A stretch of DNA of 64,000 nt. Origin: Azospirillum fermentarium (GTDB lineage: Bacteria > Pseudomonadota > Alphaproteobacteria > Azospirillales > Azospirillaceae). Shown in pieces: positions 9,151-18,350 of the stretch. Position 1 is the first letter of the stretch. Each line of letters opens with the position of its first letter. The stretch covers positions 706,001 through 770,000 of the forward strand of contig NZ_JAOQNH010000001.1 of NCBI RefSeq assembly GCF_025961205.1, read 5' to 3'. A program made the position numbers and the translations under genes. Below the pieces are notes generated by a model that saw only the letters and a list, made by a program, of their open reading frames with translations, searched no databases and was not told the origin of the DNA.

Positions 9151-9282
9151 AGGATTTCGTCATTCCCGCGAAGGCGGGAATCCAGCAAGAGCCGCGATAG
9201 CGGCGACATGAGTCACGCTGACTCATATGGCGCGCAGACGCGCGCACTGGATTCCCGCCTTCGCGGGAATGACGAAAATCCT
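9151..9282. mobile_element. MITE-like palindromic element with 35-bp terminal inverted repeats
   Basis: Bases 9151-9185 and 9247-9282 are imperfect inverted copies. The core CATTCCCGCGAAGGCGGGAA is itself a hairpin (TTCCCGC/GCGGGAA). Between the arms is a smaller palindrome, ATGAGTCA...TGACTCAT. The 132-bp unit has no coding capacity and sits between convergent genes (hypothetical 8438 and the CoA transferase). This REP/BIME-like design with a CGTCATTCCCGC end is common as dispersed non-autonomous DNA in proteobacteria. The rest of 9005-9368 holds a GC palindrome at 9327-9350 and no gene. Confidence 0.75.
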
Positions 9283-9368
9283 AGATTTGGAAAAAAGACC
9301 TTTCACCCAATTGCCCTGCCGGGGAGTGCCGAGGGGCGGTGCCCCTCGGCCAAGGCGACGCCTTGCGG

Positions 9369-10487
9369 CTACGCCCCCCACCGCGCCAGAATCTCCCCGG
9401 CGTCGGCATCGGCCACCGGCGTGCGGGCCGGCGGCGGACCGCCGTCCACGCGCAAGCCCAGCAGGGTTTCCACCAGCGGCTCCGGCCCCGGATGGTGGAC
9501 CACCTGCCCGCGGGCCTTGACGTGGGGATGTTCGGGCACTTCGGCGAACTCCGGCACCGCCTCGAAACAGCAGTCGGCAGGGTCGAGCAGCGCCTGCCAT
9601 TCGGCCAGCGTGCGGGTGGCGAACAGGGCGGCGATCTCGTCCATCAGGGCTGTCTGGGGCAGCGGTTCGGCCTGCCGGGCCAGCCAGTCGGGGCGCTCCA
9701 CCGCGGCGCAGAAGGCGGACCAGAACTTTGGCTCGATGGCCGACAGGGTGACGAAGCGCCCGTCGCGGGTGGTGTAAAGGGCGTAGAAGGCGGCACCCCC
9801 CGTCAGCAGCCCCTGCCCCCGCACCGGCGTGTCGCCGCGGGCGGCGGCGGTCAGGTTCAACCCCTGCCAGCCCAGCACGCTTTCCATGATCGACAGGTCG
9901 AGGAAGGCGCCCTGCCCCGTGCGCTCGCGCCCGAACAGGGCACCCACCACCGCCAGTGCCGTCTGCTGGGCCGAGGCGTAATCGGCCACGGGGGGAAAGG
10001 CGAAGACGGGCCGTGCCGCCGTGCCCGACCCGATCAGCCCGCCGCCGATGGCCATGTAGTTCATGTCGTGCCCGGCCCGCGGGGCATAGGGGCCGGTGTA
10101 GCCCCACCCCGACAGGCTGGCGTGGACCAGACGGGGGTTGAGGCCGCGCAGCGTCTCGGGCGCCAGGCCCAGCTTGGCCAGCGCGCCGGGGCGGAAGCTT
10201 TCCACCAGCGCGTCGGCCCGCGCGATCAGGCGGGTGAAGGTTGCCCGCCCCTCCGCGCTCTTCAGGTCCAGGCGGATGACGGTCTTGCCGGCGTTCAGCA
10301 GCTTGTACGCCGCGGTGCTGCCGTCGGAATCCACCGGCCCGATCAGGCGGCGCAGGGGATCGCCCTCCTTCGGTTCGACCTTCACCACCTCCGCCCCCAG
10401 ATCGGCCAGGATCTGGGCGGCGTGGGGACCGGGCAGGTACTGCCCCAGGTCGATGACGCGGATGCCGGACAGGAAGGACAGGGCCAT
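9369..10487 (-). CDS. CaiB/BaiF family CoA transferase (alpha-methylacyl-CoA racemase-like)
   Basis: 372 residues of the class III CoA-transferase fold. It starts LSGIRVIDLGQYLPGPHAAQILADLGAEVVKVEP, the family's N-terminal signature. The conserved aspartate is D141 in GHDMNY, and SGWGYTGPYAPRAG precedes it. GHD.NY rather than a longer FRC-type insertion points to the racemase branch (AMACR), acting on 2-methylacyl-CoA thioesters, but specificity among CaiB proteins is hard to read. It stands alone and is divergent from the MarR gene. Start at 10487 begins the conserved region. Confidence 0.85.
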   Translation of the reverse strand: MALSFLSGIRVIDLGQYLPGPHAAQILADLGAEVVKVEPKEGDPLRRLIGPVDSDGSTAAYKLLNAGKTVIRLDLKSAEGRATFTRLIARADALVESFRPGALAKLGLAPETLRGLNPRLVHASLSGWGYTGPYAPRAGHDMNYMAIGGGLIGSGTAARPVFAFPPVADYASAQQTALAVVGALFGRERTGQGAFLDLSIMESVLGWQGLNLTAAARGDTPVRGQGLLTGGAAFYALYTTRDGRFVTLSAIEPKFWSAFCAAVERPDWLARQAEPLPQTALMDEIAALFATRTLAEWQALLDPADCCFEAVPEFAEVPEHPHVKARGQVVHHPGPEPLVETLLGLRVDGGPPPARTPVADADAGEILARWGA

Positions 10488-10877
10488 GGCGATTCGCTCC
10501 CGTATGGAAATCTTCCCGACAGTAGCAAACCGCACCCCATAAAAAAACGGACCCTGAAAAAACAAGGCGCCCGGTCTGGGGGGGACCGGGCGCCGGAAGC
10601 TTTCCCCAGCGGGGGAAAGCCCGGATGCGGCAGGGGAAACCGCACCGCGGGCGGGCAATGCCTGAAGAACGATTGGCCCGCTTCTTGGTTGACTCACATG
10701 GTTGGTGATTGGGGCCGGGACCAATGCGGCAAAGGAATATGTGATATGCGAACCGCTGGGCAGACGTTCTTTTTGCTGACAGATTCGGCAAGTGCCTGCA
10801 TTTTATACGCGCAATTGCCCAAGCATGAGCCGTTCGCTCATCCGATCATTCACCCCACGAGCCAAGGCCTATCTCCC

Positions 10878-11372
10878 TTGACCGACCAAGAGTCCACCCT
10901 CCCCACCGAACGCCGGGCCCGCCCGCGTTCCGCCAAGACCGCCGCCCTGGCCCTGGGCCCGCTGCCCGGCCTGATCGGCTATAACCTGCGCAAGGCGCAG
11001 GTGGCCCTGTTCCAGAGCTTCCAGAACGCGGTGTCGCCGCACGACGTCACGCCGGGCCAGTTCGGCGTTCTGATCATGATCCGCGAGAACGAAGGGCTGA
11101 GCCAGTCCGACCTGGGGGCCGCGGTCGGCATCGACCGTTCCACCATGGTGGCGGTGATCGACCGCCTGGAATCCCGCGGGCTGGTGGTGCGCGCGCCGTC
11201 GCCGCACGACCGCCGCTCCTATGCCCTGCGCCTGAGTGCGGAGGGCGAAAAGCTGCTGGAAGAGCTGGTTCCGCGCATCCAGGCCCACGACCAGGGCATG
11301 GTCAAGGATCTGACCCCGGAAGAGCAGGAACAGTTCATCACCCTGCTGCGCAAGGTCGCCGCCAGCCGCTGA
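10878..11372 (+). CDS. MarR family transcriptional regulator
   Basis: A winged-helix regulator with LSQSDLGAAVGIDRSTMVAVIDRLESRGLV as recognition region and APSPHDRRSYALRLSAEG as the wing, both MarR hallmarks. The dimerisation helices flank it. The start is uncertain. A TTG at 10878 gives 164 residues (MTDQESTLPTERRA). An in-frame ATG at 10746 would give 208 residues, but its extra N-terminus is not family-like and crosses an AT-rich, promoter-like stretch. It is divergent from the CoA transferase, which could be a target. The ligand is unknown, though MarR proteins usually sense phenolics or acyl-CoAs. Confidence 0.85.
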   Translation: MTDQESTLPTERRARPRSAKTAALALGPLPGLIGYNLRKAQVALFQSFQNAVSPHDVTPGQFGVLIMIRENEGLSQSDLGAAVGIDRSTMVAVIDRLESRGLVVRAPSPHDRRSYALRLSAEGEKLLEELVPRIQAHDQGMVKDLTPEEQEQFITLLRKVAASR

Positions 11373-11488
11373 CGCGGCGGGGCGCCCAACAATACCCTTG
11401 GCCTTGGGCGGATGCCTGGGCCATGCTGGCGGACCCAACGATGGTCCGCCGGCTTTCGGCGGGCCGGAGCCGACGGCCCGCTCTTCCC

Positions 11489-12253
11489 ATGACTTCTTCT
11501 CCCTGGACCGCGCTTTCCGACGAACTGGGCCGCTGGCACGCCGAAGGCCGGGTGGCGGACCTGTGGTGGCGCGACGACGACGCGGTGGACGCCACGCCGG
11601 CCCTGGACCGGCTGCTGTCCCTGACCGGGGCGCACGGCGTCTTTCCGGTGCTGGCGGTGATCCCGGCGCCTGCCCGGACCTCCCTGTTTCACTCCCTGGC
11701 GCATCACCCGCGGGTGATGGTGGCTCAGCACGGCTGGGCCCACGTCAACCATGCCGCCCCGCCGGCCAAGAAATGCGAATTGGGCACCGAGCGCCCCGCC
11801 GCCGCGGTGCTGGCCGAGCTTTGCCGCGGGCGGGAACGGCTGGCGGCGCTGGCCGGCGCCCGTTTCCTGCCGGTGCTGGTGCCGCCGTGGAACCGCATCG
11901 CCGATGACGTGGCGGCGGCGCTGGGCGGGGTGGGTTTCACCGGCCTGTCCACCTTCACCCCCCGCGGGGCCGCTCCGCCGGGGGTGGTGCAGGTCAACAC
12001 CCACGCCGATCCCATCGCGTGGCGCGGCGGCGGCGGGCTGGATGCCGAGGCCGCCCTGACCGCCGCCACGGCCCATCTGACCGCCAAGCGGGAGGGGCAC
12101 GCCGATGGCGGTGAGGCCACCGGCCTGTTGACCCACCATCTGGTGCAGGATGACGCCACCTGGGACTTTCTCGTCCGCTTCCTGGACGTCACGGCCAGCC
12201 ATCCGGCGGTGCGCTGGCGGGACGGTGCCGCCCTGTTCGGGGGGGCGCCGTGA
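11489..12253 (+). CDS. Polysaccharide deacetylase-like protein
   Basis: 254 residues. LWWRDDDAVDATPALDRLL near the N-terminus supplies the acidic metal-binding motif of NodB-like carbohydrate esterases. QHGWAHVNH supplies the histidine pair, and VPPWNRIADDVAAAL resembles the later catalytic motif. No signal peptide is seen, so it may act in the cytoplasm. It is the first gene of a run with four-base overlaps (GTGA with the next gene). The substrate is unknown. Assignment rests on the motif order and is fairly good. Confidence 0.78.
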   Translation: MTSSPWTALSDELGRWHAEGRVADLWWRDDDAVDATPALDRLLSLTGAHGVFPVLAVIPAPARTSLFHSLAHHPRVMVAQHGWAHVNHAAPPAKKCELGTERPAAAVLAELCRGRERLAALAGARFLPVLVPPWNRIADDVAAALGGVGFTGLSTFTPRGAAPPGVVQVNTHADPIAWRGGGGLDAEAALTAATAHLTAKREGHADGGEATGLLTHHLVQDDATWDFLVRFLDVTASHPAVRWRDGAALFGGAP

Positions 12254-12807
12254 GCGTGGATGAGGCCCGCGACCTGAGGTATCCCGCCACGGCGGTGTGG
12301 GGGGATTACGCCCGCGCCGGGGTGGGGCTGGTGCTGACCGCCGGGCCGCTGCTGGCGTTGCCGGTGGCGGTGTGGGCGGCGGTGCCGCTGGCGGCGGCGG
12401 CGCTGCTGTTCGCGGTGTTCGCGGTGCGCACGGTGGGGCTTCACCGGCTGCGGCTGCGCAGGACGGGGGACGGGGTGACGGTCCGCGGGCTGGCCGGCAC
12501 GGTGGCGCTGCGCTGGGCGGATCTGACGGGCGTGCGGCTGCGTTTCTACAGCACCCGGCGCGACCGCCGCGACGGGTGGTTCCAGGCGGTGCTGGCCGGG
12601 CCGGGGGGCCGCATCCGCATCGACTCCCGCCTGGACGGCTTCGACGGCCTGATGGAGGACGCGGTGTGGGCGGCCCGGCGCAACGGCGTGGCGCTGGACC
12701 GGACGACGTGCGGCAATCTGGACGCGCTGGGCATCTTCGTGGACGATGACGGTGCGGCGGCCGAGGGGGCAGCGGCCCGGGATGCGGCCGAGGGGGAGAG
12801 GCGATGA
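12250..12807 (+). CDS. Hypothetical membrane protein with two transmembrane helices
   Basis: 185 residues, not recognised. Residues 24-60 form two closely spaced hydrophobic helices ([17 protein letters not shown] and [15 protein letters not shown]). The remainder is soluble and beta-rich ([24 protein letters not shown]), which resembles a PH-like or DUF-type bacterial membrane-anchored domain. It starts with GTG overlapping the deacetylase stop (GTGA), and its stop overlaps the ATG of the ABC ATPase gene (ATGA). That indicates a single translationally coupled operon. Confidence 0.7.
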   Translation: MSVDEARDLRYPATAVWGDYARAGVGLVLTAGPLLALPVAVWAAVPLAAAALLFAVFAVRTVGLHRLRLRRTGDGVTVRGLAGTVALRWADLTGVRLRFYSTRRDRRDGWFQAVLAGPGGRIRIDSRLDGFDGLMEDAVWAARRNGVALDRTTCGNLDALGIFVDDDGAAAEGAAARDAAEGERR

Positions 12808-14693
12808 CGCGCGACCTGCTGCGGGTTGAGGATCTCAAGGTCGATTTCCATGGTCCCGAGGGCGTGGTCCCGGCGGTGCGCGGCGTGTCCTTCCGCGTGC
12901 GGCCCGGATCGGTGGTGGCGCTGGTGGGGGAATCCGGGTCGGGCAAGTCGGTGGTGGCGCAATCCATCCTGCGCATCCTCCCCGATACGGCGCGCATTTC
13001 CGGCGGGCGCATCCTGTTCGACGACCCCAGTTGCGGCCAGCCGCTGGACATCGCCGCCCAGAGCGCCGACGGACGCCTGATGCAGTCGCTGCGGGGCGGG
13101 TGCATCTCCATCATCTTTCAGGAGCCGATGACCTCCCTCTCGCCGCTGCACACCATCGGCAACCAGATCGAGGAGGCGGTGCGGCTCCACCGGCAGGCCG
13201 ACCGGAAGGAGGCGCGCGCCATCGCCCGCGACATGCTGGCCCGCGTCCACTTCCCCGACCCCGTCCGGGCGCTGGACACCTATCCGTTCGAGCTGTCGGG
13301 GGGGCTGCGCCAGCGGGCGATGATCGCCATGGCGCTGGTGTGCCGCCCGTCGCTGCTGATCGCCGACGAACCCACCACGGCGCTGGACGTGACCATCCAG
13401 GCCCAGATCCTGAAGCTGATCAAGGAGCTTCAGGCCGATCTCGGCATGGCGGTGCTGCTGATCACCCACGACCTGGGCGTGGTCGCCAATCTGGCGGATG
13501 AGGTGGTGGTGATGCACCGCGGGGCGGTGATGGAATCCGGCACCCGCGACGACCTGTTCGCCGACCCGCGGCACCCGTACCTGCGCGCCCTGCTGCGGGC
13601 GGTGCCGCGGTTCCACATGGCGCCGGGGGAGCGGCTCCAGCCCATCCGCCCGGTGCAGGCGGGGGAGGCGCGGCTGTTGGAGCGCGACGCCCGGCCCTGG
13701 CCCGCCGATGCCGACGCCGCCGGCCCGCTGCTGGCGGTGGCGGGGGTGACCAAGCGTTACGGCGCGCGCAAGGGCGGGTGGTTCGGGGCCCGGCCCGGCG
13801 GCGGCACGCTGGCGGTGGACGACGTGGGCTTCACCATCGCCCGCGGCGAATGCCTGGGTCTGGTGGGGGAGTCGGGGTGCGGCAAGACCACCCTGTCCAA
13901 GATCCTGATGCGGGCGCTCACGCCCGATGCGGGCACCATCCGGTTCAACGACCGCGGGCGCATCATGGACGTGGGCTCGCTGGACGGGGACGGGCTGACC
14001 CGCTACCGCCGGGCGGTGCAGTTCATGTTCCAGGATCCCTTCGGATCGCTGAACCCGCGCATGACCGTGTTCGACATCGTGGCCGAACCGCTGGTGATCC
14101 ACGGCATCGGCACGCCGCCGGAGCGGGCCCGGCGGGTGAAGGAGCTGATGGGGCTGGTGGGGCTGGACGTGCGGCACCTGCGCCGCTACCCCCACAGCTT
14201 TTCCGGCGGCCAGCGCCAGCGCATCGGCATCGCCCGCGCGCTGGCCCTGCGCCCCGGCCTGCTGCTGCTGGACGAGCCGGTGTCGGCGCTGGACGTGTCG
14301 ATCCAGGCGCAGGTGCTGAACCTGCTGAAGGATCTGAAGGAACGGCTGGGCCTGACGTACCTGTTCATCAGCCACAATCTGGCGGTGGTGGATTACATGG
14401 CCGACCGCATCATGGTGATGTGCCGGGGCCGCATCGTGGAACAGGCGCCGCGCGCCGCCCTGTTCCGCAACCCCATCCACCCCTACACCCGCGCCCTGCT
14501 GGCGGCGGTGCCGGAGCCGGATCCCAGCCGGCCCCTGTGCCTGGACAGCCTGGAGGAAGGGCGGGCGTCGGACCCGGCGGCGTGGCCGGCGCCCTTCACC
14601 ATCGGCGCCGGGCTGCACCCGCCGCTGGTGGAGGTGGCGCCCGGCCATTGCGTGCGCATGGCCCCGGACTGGTCCGCACAAGAGGTGGCGTGA
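12804..14693 (+). CDS. Fused dual ATP-binding protein of a peptide ABC importer (YejF/DppD-DppF type)
   Basis: 629 residues with two complete nucleotide-binding domains. NBD1 has GESGSGKS at residues 42-49, [15 protein letters not shown] and [17 protein letters not shown]2 has GESGCGKTT near residue 355, [15 protein letters not shown] and [13 protein letters not shown]. Each half ends with the HPYLRALL / HPYTRALL oligopeptide-family tail. It powers uptake of di- or oligopeptides or related solutes. All catalytic motifs are intact, though GGL replaces GGQ in signature 1. The substrate-binding gene follows directly. No permease genes are adjacent, so the permeases must be elsewhere. Confidence 0.93.
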   Translation: MTRDLLRVEDLKVDFHGPEGVVPAVRGVSFRVRPGSVVALVGESGSGKSVVAQSILRILPDTARISGGRILFDDPSCGQPLDIAAQSADGRLMQSLRGGCISIIFQEPMTSLSPLHTIGNQIEEAVRLHRQADRKEARAIARDMLARVHFPDPVRALDTYPFELSGGLRQRAMIAMALVCRPSLLIADEPTTALDVTIQAQILKLIKELQADLGMAVLLITHDLGVVANLADEVVVMHRGAVMESGTRDDLFADPRHPYLRALLRAVPRFHMAPGERLQPIRPVQAGEARLLERDARPWPADADAAGPLLAVAGVTKRYGARKGGWFGARPGGGTLAVDDVGFTIARGECLGLVGESGCGKTTLSKILMRALTPDAGTIRFNDRGRIMDVGSLDGDGLTRYRRAVQFMFQDPFGSLNPRMTVFDIVAEPLVIHGIGTPPERARRVKELMGLVGLDVRHLRRYPHSFSGGQRQRIGIARALALRPGLLLLDEPVSALDVSIQAQVLNLLKDLKERLGLTYLFISHNLAVVDYMADRIMVMCRGRIVEQAPRAALFRNPIHPYTRALLAAVPEPDPSRPLCLDSLEEGRASDPAAWPAPFTIGAGLHPPLVEVAPGHCVRMAPDWSAQEVA

Positions 14694-16612
14694 TGCCGTT
14701 TTCTTTCAGGCGTTTAGCCGCGTTTGGCCTGGCGCTCGCCCTGCTGTCCCCCCTGCCCTGCGCCGCGCTGGAGCTGTCGGAGGTGCCGATGCTGGCCGAG
14801 GCGGTGGCCGCCGGCACCCTGCCTCCGGTGGCCGGGCGGCTGCCGGAACACCCCTATGTGGATCCCATGAACCGCCCGTGGCAGACGGTGGGGCGGCACG
14901 GCGGGACCATCACCACCACCATGGCGCGGGTCAAGGACACGCGCCTGATGTACGTCTACGGCTATGCCCGGCTGGTGGGCTACGACCCGGACCGCAACCT
15001 GGCCCCCGACATCCTGGAGTCCTACGAGGTGGCGGAGGAGCGGAGCTTTACGCTCCACCTGCGGCGCGGCCACCGCTGGTCCGACGGCGCCCCCTTCACG
15101 GCGGAGGATTTCCGCTACTGGTGGGAGGACATGGCCACCAACCCCAAGCGCTACCCGCTGGGGCCGCCGGCGGAGCTGCTGGTGGACGGCAGGCCCCCGG
15201 TGGTGGAGTTTCCCGACGCGCTGACGGTCCGCTACACCTGGGACCGGCCCAACCCCTTCTTCCTGCCGCTGCTGGCCGGGGCCAAGCCGGTGGAGATCTA
15301 CGCCCCCGCCCATTACCTGAAGCAGTTCCATCCCCGCTACACCGATCACGACACGCTGAAGAAACGGGTGGAGGAGGCCAAGCAGAAGGGCTGGGCCCAG
15401 CTTCACAACAAGAAGGACGATCTGACGGAGTTCAACAACGTCGATCTGCCCACCCTCCAGCCGTGGCGGCTGGTGACGCCGCCGCCTGCCGACCGCTTCG
15501 TGTTCGAACGCAACCCCTATTTCCACCGGGTGGACCCCGACGGGCGTCCCCTGCCCTACATCGACCGGCTGGTGATGAACATCGCCGACGCCAAGATCAT
15601 CCCGGCCAAGGTGGGATCGGGGGAAAGCGATCTGCAGGCCCGCTATCTGCGCTTCGACAACTATACGTTTCTGAAGAGCGGGGAAAAGCGGAACCATTAT
15701 CAGGTCCGCCTGTGGCGCAACGGCATGGGCGCGCAGATGGCGCTGTACCCCAACCTGAACTGTTCCGATCCGGTGTGGCGGTCGGTGAACCGCGATGCCC
15801 GCTACCGCCGGGCGCTGTCGCTGGCCATCAACCGGGACGAGATCAATCAGGTGATCTATTACGGGCTGGCCGACCCGTCGCACAACGGGGTGCTGCCGGA
15901 ATCGCCCCTGTGGGTCTTCGCCCGCCAGCACGATCAGCGCGACTGGATCCGCTTCGACATCAAGGAGGCCAACCGGCTCCTGGATTCCATGGGCCTGACC
16001 GGCCGCGACCTGAACGGCACCCGCCTGCTCCCCGACGGGCGCCCCATGGAGGTGGTGGTGGAAACCGCCGGCGAAAGCACCGAGGAGCTGGACGCGCTGG
16101 AACTGATCGCCGACAGCTGGCGGCGGCTGGGCATCCGGCTGTTCCCGCGCACCTCGCAGTTGGACGTGTTCCGCAACCGCATCTTCGCCGGGGAAACGGT
16201 GATGTCCATCGCCCGCGGGCTGGACAACGGGGTTCCCAGCGCCTCCATGTCGCCCGCGGAATTCGTGCCGCTGGCCCAGGTGCAGTACCAGTGGCCGCGC
16301 TGGGGCCAGTTCCATGAAACCCGCGGCAAGGAGGGGGAGGCCCCCGACCTGGACGAGGCCAAGGAGCTGCTGGACGCCTTCCGGGCGTGGCGGGACGCCA
16401 TCGGCAACGACGGCCGGCGCGAGGCGTGGCACCGCATCCTGGCCATCAGCGCCGATCAGATGTTCAGCATCGGCGTGGTGGCCGGCGTGCCGCAGCCGGT
16501 GGTGGTGCGCGACACCCTGCGCAACGTGCCGGACAAGGCGCTGTTCAACTACGACCCCGGCGCCCATTTCGGGCTGTTCCACCCCGACAGCTTCTGGCTG
16601 GACCGGCCGTAG
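14693..16612 (+). CDS. Extracellular solute-binding protein, family 5 (oligopeptide/YejA type)
   Basis: 639 residues with an N-terminal signal peptide (RRLAAFGLALALLSPLPCAALE) for export to the periplasm. The SBP_bac_5 fold is shown by LAPDILESYEVAEERSFTLHLRRGHRWSDGAPFTAEDFRYWWED and by RYRRALSLAINRDEINQVIYYG. Peptide-binding proteins of the YejA/OppA class match in size. The ATG at 14693 shares one base with the preceding stop (TGATG), so it is translated with the ATPase. Expected to deliver peptides to a permease that is not encoded nearby. Confidence 0.9.
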   Translation: MPFSFRRLAAFGLALALLSPLPCAALELSEVPMLAEAVAAGTLPPVAGRLPEHPYVDPMNRPWQTVGRHGGTITTTMARVKDTRLMYVYGYARLVGYDPDRNLAPDILESYEVAEERSFTLHLRRGHRWSDGAPFTAEDFRYWWEDMATNPKRYPLGPPAELLVDGRPPVVEFPDALTVRYTWDRPNPFFLPLLAGAKPVEIYAPAHYLKQFHPRYTDHDTLKKRVEEAKQKGWAQLHNKKDDLTEFNNVDLPTLQPWRLVTPPPADRFVFERNPYFHRVDPDGRPLPYIDRLVMNIADAKIIPAKVGSGESDLQARYLRFDNYTFLKSGEKRNHYQVRLWRNGMGAQMALYPNLNCSDPVWRSVNRDARYRRALSLAINRDEINQVIYYGLADPSHNGVLPESPLWVFARQHDQRDWIRFDIKEANRLLDSMGLTGRDLNGTRLLPDGRPMEVVVETAGESTEELDALELIADSWRRLGIRLFPRTSQLDVFRNRIFAGETVMSIARGLDNGVPSASMSPAEFVPLAQVQYQWPRWGQFHETRGKEGEAPDLDEAKELLDAFRAWRDAIGNDGRREAWHRILAISADQMFSIGVVAGVPQPVVVRDTLRNVPDKALFNYDPGAHFGLFHPDSFWLDRP

Positions 16613-16788
16613 GGCCGTCTTCCGACCGGAGCGGCAAAGTCCGCCGGCATAAGCACCCCGGATAGGGGTGGGGGCGAATGAGGTTAGCCCCTTTGGGAAA
16701 CCGCACGCCGGCATGGATTGAATTATTCTAATTCCAAAACCGTGCCGTGCCGATCTCCCTTCGACCCATCGGTATCCCGAGGTGGACG

Positions 16789-18216
16789 ATGATCACACGA
16801 TCCAGACACACGAGCACCCACCGTCCGGTCCGGCGCCTGTTCCTGGCGGCGGCGGCGGCGGTGGCGGGCGGGGTTCCCGCCGCCCTGGCCGACCCGGTAC
16901 CGCCCGACGTCACCTACCGCGCGCTGCCCGCCAAGCCCTTTGCCGCGGTGAAGGCGGCGGACGAGGCGGACAAGGCCGCGGTGATGCAGCGGCAATCCGG
17001 CGTGCTGAGCCAGCGCTACGACCTGTCCGACAAGCCGATCCCCAACACCATGATGTCCGGCGGGCGCAAGGCGGTGCAGGGGGGCGTGCGCGTCACGCTG
17101 CCCCAGGGGGTGACGTGGGATTCCCTGGCGGCCATGACGCCGGAGCAGATCCGCGACCGCGGCCTGCTGCCCCAGGGCTTTCTGCCCCTGCCCCATGTGA
17201 AGCAGGCCACCGGCGGGCAGGTGTTCCCCAAGCAGCAGATCGACCTGATGGACAGCCGGGAAAAGCGGGATCTGCGCCGTTTCGACGTGGATTTCGACCT
17301 GCCCGAGGTCATGACGCCGGAATTTCCCCCGCCCCTTTTCCTGACCACCCACCCCGGCCTGGGCGATGTGTCCAAGGGCCAGCTCCTCAGCACCCGCAAT
17401 TACTACGAGCTGATGTCGGGCATCCTGACGCCGGTGCAGATGGAAGGGCTGCGGCTGCTGCTGACCCCCTTCCCGCAGGAGGAGTTCAACCAGACCGAGG
17501 ACCGCAAGGCCGCCGACCCCAGCCTGGGCGTCACCTGTCTGGACTGTCACGCCAATTTCCACACCAACGGCGCCTTTCACCTGACACCCGACGTGCGGCC
17601 GCAGGCGCAGCGTTTCCGGCTGGACACCACCAGCCTGCGCGGGCTGTTCAACCAGCAGATCCACGGGTCCAAGCGCTCGCTGCGCTCCATCGAGGATTTC
17701 ACCGAATTCGAGCAGCGCACCGCCTATTTCAACGGCGACCACGTCAGCGCCGCGCGCAAGGGCGTCAACCTGCCCGACCGCGCCAGCCAGGTGGCGATGA
17801 TGGCGCAGATGCAGGCCATCGTCGATTTCCCGCCGGCCCCCAAGCTGGACCCCATGGGCCGGCTGGACCCGGCCAAGGCCACGCCGCAGGAGATGGAGGG
17901 CGAAAAACTGTTCCTGGGCAAGGCGCGCTGCGGCGAGTGCCACACGCCCCAGACCGGCTTCATGGACAACGCCATGCACGACCTGAAGCTGGAGCGCTTC
18001 TTCACGCCGGGCATGGAGATCAACGGCCATGTGATCCAGCCCGACGGCCCGATGAAGACCTTCACCTTGCGCGGGATCAAGGATTCGCCCCCCTACCTGC
18101 ACGACGGGCGGCTGGTGACGCTGGCCGACACGGTGGAATTCTTCAACCTCGTGCTGGGCACCAGGCTGAACCAGACGGAAAAGGAAGCGCTGGTCGCCTA
18201 TATGCTGGCGCTGTGA
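16789..18216 (+). CDS. Exported dihaem cytochrome c, peroxidase (CcpA/MauG)-like
   Basis: 475 residues with a twin-basic, hydrophobic export signal (RRLFLAAAAAVAGGVPAALA). Two CxxCH haem sites are present: CLDCH near residue 250 and CGECH near 381. The C-terminal region MKTFTLRGIKDSPPYLHDGRLVTLADTVEFFN is typical of the bacterial dihaem peroxidase family. Classic CCP enzymes are about 330 residues, so this one has a long N-terminal extension. It is probably periplasmic, with roles such as peroxide detoxification or a MauG-like oxidation. The ATG at 16789 has GAGGTGG just upstream. A TTG or other start at 16747 is less likely. Confidence 0.8.
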   Translation: MITRSRHTSTHRPVRRLFLAAAAAVAGGVPAALADPVPPDVTYRALPAKPFAAVKAADEADKAAVMQRQSGVLSQRYDLSDKPIPNTMMSGGRKAVQGGVRVTLPQGVTWDSLAAMTPEQIRDRGLLPQGFLPLPHVKQATGGQVFPKQQIDLMDSREKRDLRRFDVDFDLPEVMTPEFPPPLFLTTHPGLGDVSKGQLLSTRNYYELMSGILTPVQMEGLRLLLTPFPQEEFNQTEDRKAADPSLGVTCLDCHANFHTNGAFHLTPDVRPQAQRFRLDTTSLRGLFNQQIHGSKRSLRSIEDFTEFEQRTAYFNGDHVSAARKGVNLPDRASQVAMMAQMQAIVDFPPAPKLDPMGRLDPAKATPQEMEGEKLFLGKARCGECHTPQTGFMDNAMHDLKLERFFTPGMEINGHVIQPDGPMKTFTLRGIKDSPPYLHDGRLVTLADTVEFFNLVLGTRLNQTEKEALVAYMLAL

Positions 18217-18350
18217 CCCACCGGGATGCCGGGCGGACAGGCGGCTTACCGGGGATTGTGGGCCGTTCGCCCGCCGCTCTCTGGTCCTGGGCGGGCGGGC
18301 GGTGTAGGATTCACAGGCTTGCACAAAGGTTGACGCGTCCGCCCCCCATC

